DNA of 7,566 nt from an uncultured Bacteroidota bacterium. GTDB taxonomy: Bacteria > Bacteroidota > Bacteroidia > Chitinophagales > Chitinophagaceae. The stretch is taken from NCBI GenBank assembly GCA_946479535.1, contig CAMLGP010000118.1, positions 1-7,566 of the forward strand, read 5' to 3'. The notes beneath the pieces were generated by a model, which was given only the letters and a program-made list of their open reading frames with translations, was not told the DNA's origin and ran no database searches. The position numbers and the translations under genes are program-made. Positions 5,209-7,566 of this stretch are shown here, in pieces; within the stretch, counting starts at the first letter, position 1, and every line of letters begins with the position of its first letter.

Positions 5209-6069
5209 TCAGAACATTAACGTTCCTTTGCGCAATGAGAAAGTCCCCTGTAATCCCCCACTGTGAATAAGTAATATCCGGCTTCCAGATGGGAAAAAAT
5301 TTTTCTGAATAAGGTCTCGCACTCCGTAAAATAACTTGCCTGTGTAAACGAAGTCCGTTGGTATCTGAGTATGCCGGAAAAGCTCATTCATGAATTGCAA
5401 CAGTGCCGGCTGATATTTGGAATATCCTCCAAAATGGTAATCAGTTATGAGTTCGGGAGGCCTGGCTCCCTCATCCAGTAATGCTTCAATCAGGCCCTGC
5501 AGGCTATGATTGTTTTTCAGCACGCTGACAGCAATAACTGGCCTCCCTTGGGCAGCATTTGCAATTCCTGCTGCAGTTGTGCCAGTACCTGATGCGCAGC
5601 AAATATGGGTATAGGTTTCCGCAAGATCATCGAGGATAGTAGCAGCACCTTCGGCACCCAGTTTCCCATATCCTCCTTCATGAATGATATAATGATCTTC
5701 AGTTTTGAAAGCGGGGGGAATATTCTTTTCACTGTATTCATTTCTGGATATAAACACCAGTTGCATTCCCTGTGTTCTTGCATTTTGCAATGTGGGGGAA
5801 AGTTCGGCTGGTTCTTCCCCGCGAATAATGCCAACTGTATTGAATCCTTTAATCCTCCCGGCTGTTGCTGTTGCAATGATATGATTGGACCATGCTCCAC
5901 CGAATGTGAGAATGGACTTTTTGCCCTTTGTTTTGGCATCTTCAAGGTAATAGCGCAGCTTAAACCATTTATTGCCGGAAATAACAGGATGGATCTTATC
6001 CAGCCTTAGCACAGATACATCCAATGCTGTTTCAAAAAAAGCAGAAACCTGATCGATAGTGCATTGCAT
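5209..6069 (-). CDS. PLP-dependent ACC deaminase/D-cysteine desulfhydrase family enzyme
   Basis: This is a fold-type II PLP enzyme of the tryptophan synthase beta superfamily. The 286-residue protein has SGNKWFKLRYYL (31-42), whose Lys34 aligns with the PLP-binding lysine (Lys51 of Pseudomonas ACC deaminase). It also has GGAWSNH (57-63, Ser61 matching Ser78), the phosphate-binding loop ASGTGTTAAG (159-168), VYTGKLFYG (241-249) and IHSGGLQG (268-275). In ACC deaminase the residue after the active Tyr is Glu and the residue after the late His is Leu. Here they are Thr243 and Ser270, as in D-cysteine desulfhydrases, so ACC deamination is unlikely. D-cysteine breakdown to pyruvate, sulfide and ammonia is the better guess. 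The protein is about 40 residues shorter than characterised members. The substrate remains unproven. Confidence 0.9.
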   Translation of the reverse strand: MQCTIDQVSAFFETALDVSVLRLDKIHPVISGNKWFKLRYYLEDAKTKGKKSILTFGGAWSNHIIATATAGRIKGFNTVGIIRGEEPAELSPTLQNARTQGMQLVFISRNEYSEKNIPPAFKTEDHYIIHEGGYGKLGAEGAATILDDLAETYTHICCASGTGTTAAGIANAAQGRPVIAVSVLKNNHSLQGLIEALLDEGARPPELITDYHFGGYSKYQPALLQFMNELFRHTQIPTDFVYTGKLFYGVRDLIQKNFFPSGSRILLIHSGGLQGTFSLRKGTLMF

Positions 6070-6094
6070 TCAAAGTGAAATTAGTTTAATTTCG
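6064..6094 (+). promoter_or_regulatory. Candidate promoter for the nucleotidyltransferase-like gene
   Basis: TTG at 6064-6066, 20 bases, then TAATTTCG at 6087-6094 (seven of eight positions of TAnnTTTG) gives the Bacteroidota spacing. Transcription would start near 6100, about 14 bases before ATG 6114. It lies in the 44-base divergent gap, with its -33 half inside the first codons of the PLP-enzyme gene, so the two promoters may interfere. Confidence 0.35.
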
Positions 6095-6113
6095 TGGCCA
6101 AAATAAAAGTACC

Positions 6114-7013
6114 ATGGAAGCAACATTGGTGATATTGGCGGCTGGGATGGCCAGTCGTTACGGCAGTATGAAACAGATACAGGGTTTTGGACCTGGCGGA
6201 GAAACAATTATGGATTATTCCATTTATGATTCAATCCGGGCAGGCTTTACAAAAGTGGTATTTATCATTCGCAGGGAATTTGCGGATAATTTCAGGGAGA
6301 TATTTGAGCCCAAACTGAAGGATAAGGTGGCTATAGAATATGTTTTCCAGGAACTCGAGAATTTTACTGAAGGTATTGCCATACCGGCAGACCGGAAAAA
6401 GCCCTGGGGTACTGCACACGCTGTACTTTGCGCTCAGGATGTGGTAAATGAGCCTTTTGCCGTTATCAATGCAGATGATTTTTATGGGCGTAATGCATTT
6501 GAAGCTGCCTTTGATTTTTTGAAAAATGATGCTACTGAATCCAATTATTCCATTATTGGATATGATCTGCTTAAAACCCTTTCTGATTACGGAACGGTAA
6601 ATCGGGGCGTGTGCACTTTAGATAACCTGGGTAACCTGGTTTCAATCAATGAGCGACTTAATATCAGCAAAAAAGAGGGGAAAATTGTTTGTGATGATGG
6701 ACAGGAACCGAAAGAATTGCCTTTAGATACACGGGTATCCATGAACTTCTGGTGTTTTCATCCTACTTTCTTCAATTATACTCAGCAGGTATTCCGTGAT
6801 TTCCTGCAGAAGCATGCGCACGAGCCCAAAGCAGAATTCTTCATTCCTATTGTGGCCGATCAGTTTATTAAAGAAGGCGGAAGGGTGGAAGTAGTACCTA
6901 CCAGTTCATCCTGGTTTGGAGTAACTTACAAGGAAGACGCACCTTTCGTAGAGAAAAGCCTGAATGATCTGATCAAAGCGGGAGAATATCCTCCGAAACT
7001 GTGGGCTAAATAA
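6114..7013 (+). CDS. Sugar-phosphate nucleotidyltransferase-like protein
   Basis: This 299-residue Rossmann-type enzyme of the NTP-transferase family probably joins a nucleoside triphosphate to a sugar 1-phosphate. It starts EATLVILAAGMASRYGSMKQ, the nucleotide-binding loop (LAAG at 8-11, Lys20). It continues with GPGGETIMDYSIYDSIRAGF (27-46), PWGTAHAV (97-104), and FAVINADDFYG (115-125), whose Asp121/Asp122 pair is the expected metal site. NFWCFHPTFF (211-220) and FFIPIVADQ (242-250) form the sugar-side half. FGVTYKEDAPFVE (268-280) near the C-terminus is typical of this Bacteroidota subfamily. It is not a clear match to RmlA, GalU or GlmU, and the sugar is unknown. No kinase or glycan gene sits beside it here, so the context does not name the pathway. 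It ends before a strong hairpin. Confidence 0.9.
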   Translation: MEATLVILAAGMASRYGSMKQIQGFGPGGETIMDYSIYDSIRAGFTKVVFIIRREFADNFREIFEPKLKDKVAIEYVFQELENFTEGIAIPADRKKPWGTAHAVLCAQDVVNEPFAVINADDFYGRNAFEAAFDFLKNDATESNYSIIGYDLLKTLSDYGTVNRGVCTLDNLGNLVSINERLNISKKEGKIVCDDGQEPKELPLDTRVSMNFWCFHPTFFNYTQQVFRDFLQKHAHEPKAEFFIPIVADQFIKEGGRVEVVPTSSSWFGVTYKEDAPFVEKSLNDLIKAGEYPPKLWAK

Positions 7014-7026
7014 ATGGATAAACAGG

Positions 7027-7075
7027 TTTGAAATTTTGGGTTTAAGTTTTCTCATAAGAAACCCAAAATTCCAAA
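7027..7075. terminator. Long hairpin between convergent genes, probable bidirectional terminator
   Basis: AATTTTGGGTTT (7032-7043) pairs perfectly with AAACCCAAAATT (7059-7070). After one mismatch, four more pairs follow (7027-7030 with 7072-7075), with a 15-base loop between. The stem is AT-rich with a GGG/CCC core. It sits 13 bases after the nucleotidyltransferase stop and 7 bases before the stop of the convergent protease gene. No strict T-tract follows, so the terminator role is inferred from position and symmetry. Confidence 0.65.
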
Positions 7076-7082
7076 ATAACAA

Positions 7083-7566
7083 TTAATCTCCTTTTACCAT
7101 AAACACGTATTCTTCAATTTTTTTCACCTGTTGCTGTTTGCTAAGGCCGCTGAGGGTTGAACGGGAAGCAATTTTCACGTTTTGGTAGATAGGATTCTTC
7201 TTAACATTTTCCACGGCCTGGTAAATGTATTTGGATTGGATCGCAAATACAACGTCATCGGCTTCGGGTTGCTTTCCGGTAAGGATACCAATGACTTCAC
7301 CTTCGTGATTAAAAACGGGCCCTCCGCTATTACCCGGGTTGGCCGGTACAGCTATTTGGCAACTTAGCGTATCGTATCCGGTTCTTGCGCTCAGGTAGCC
7401 TTCGCCATAAACAATCTCATCACGTGGGAAACCTAATGTAAATACAGGCTCAGCCAGGTCTGATGTTGTTTTACGAATGCCATAGGGTAATGAAGAAAAA
7501 GGTTTGAAGCGGGAATCGTCTATTTTGATAATTGCAACGTCACGTGGAATATCCAGCTGCACAACA
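7083..7566 (-). CDS. Trypsin-like (HtrA-type) serine protease, C-terminal part (5' end outside window)
   Basis: This is the C-terminal 160 or so residues of a chymotrypsin-fold serine protease. Reading is open to the right edge, so the start and the catalytic His lie outside. The visible part has PRDVAIIKID near the edge with the catalytic Asp, then VFTLGFPRDEIVYGEGYLSA. VPANPGNSGGPVFN follows with the catalytic Ser in GNSGGP, then GEVIGILTG. This is the arrangement of the DegP/HtrA trypsin-like peptidase domain. After the protease core about 60 residues remain (QSKYIYQAVENVKKNP to the end), too few for a PDZ domain, so this lacks the C-terminal PDZ of DegP. It may be an envelope quality-control or regulatory protease. 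N-terminal domains or a signal peptide cannot be judged. Confidence 0.9.
   Translation of the reverse strand, partial: VVQLDIPRDVAIIKIDDSRFKPFSSLPYGIRKTTSDLAEPVFTLGFPRDEIVYGEGYLSARTGYDTLSCQIAVPANPGNSGGPVFNHEGEVIGILTGKQPEADDVVFAIQSKYIYQAVENVKKNPIYQNVKIASRSTLSGLSKQQQVKKIEEYVFMVKGD

Noticed and set aside
5517..6009. Open frames on both strands within the PLP-enzyme gene
   Set aside because: They are shadows of the real gene in other frames, with Cys-rich or low-complexity translations and no domain features.
6070..6090. TCACTTTG as a minus-strand -7 element for the PLP-enzyme gene
   Set aside because: It lies only one or two bases before the ATG, so transcription would begin inside the coding sequence, and it has a mismatch to TAnnTTTG.
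1..7566. Mobile element, prophage, CRISPR array or defence system
   Set aside because: No transposase, integrase, direct-repeat array or known defence domain was seen, and all genes look like resident chromosomal genes.

Overview
The window looks like an ordinary chromosomal housekeeping segment from a member of the Bacteroidota, most likely near Chitinophagaceae. The evidence is a moderately AT-rich composition, several exact matches to the Bacteroidota -7 promoter element TAnnTTTG just upstream of genes, the absence of clear Shine-Dalgarno sequences, and protein variants typical of the phylum (a long LipB, an RluD with an acidic N-terminus, secreted proteins ending their signal in LAQ). No transposase, phage gene, CRISPR array, tRNA or rRNA was seen. 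The taxonomic call is an inference from style, not from a marker-gene search.

Layout: (1) 1-803, plus strand: the C-terminal part of a UbiA-family membrane prenyltransferase cut by the window edge, followed 10 bases later by ruvX, which appears to start at TTG 393. (2) 804-972: a 169-base gap dense in inverted repeats. It carries a minus-strand match to the universally conserved 3' element of RNase P RNA, with helices arranged as in that RNA, but it is too short to be an intact rnpB. A good Bacteroidota promoter for the next gene lies in the same stretch. (3) 973-2483, plus strand: peptide deformylase (def) and, 2 bases later, an exported protein of unknown function. (4) 2484-3557, minus strand: an RluD-type pseudouridine synthase whose stop codon directly abuts the stop of the exported protein. 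(5) 3628-4377, plus strand: lipB. (6) 4381-6069, minus strand: a small exported protein and a PLP enzyme of the ACC deaminase/D-cysteine desulfhydrase family. (7) 6114-7013, plus strand: a sugar-phosphate nucleotidyltransferase-like protein, ending in a strong hairpin. (8) 7083-7566, minus strand: the C-terminal part of a trypsin-like (HtrA-type) serine protease cut by the right edge.

The genes do not form one pathway. They are a mix of information processing (ruvX, def, rluD), cofactor metabolism (UbiA family, lipB), small-molecule enzymes and envelope proteins, in short units of one or two genes that change direction often. The most unusual item is the RNase P RNA-like relic or structured element between ruvX and def. 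Nothing else suggests a new system.
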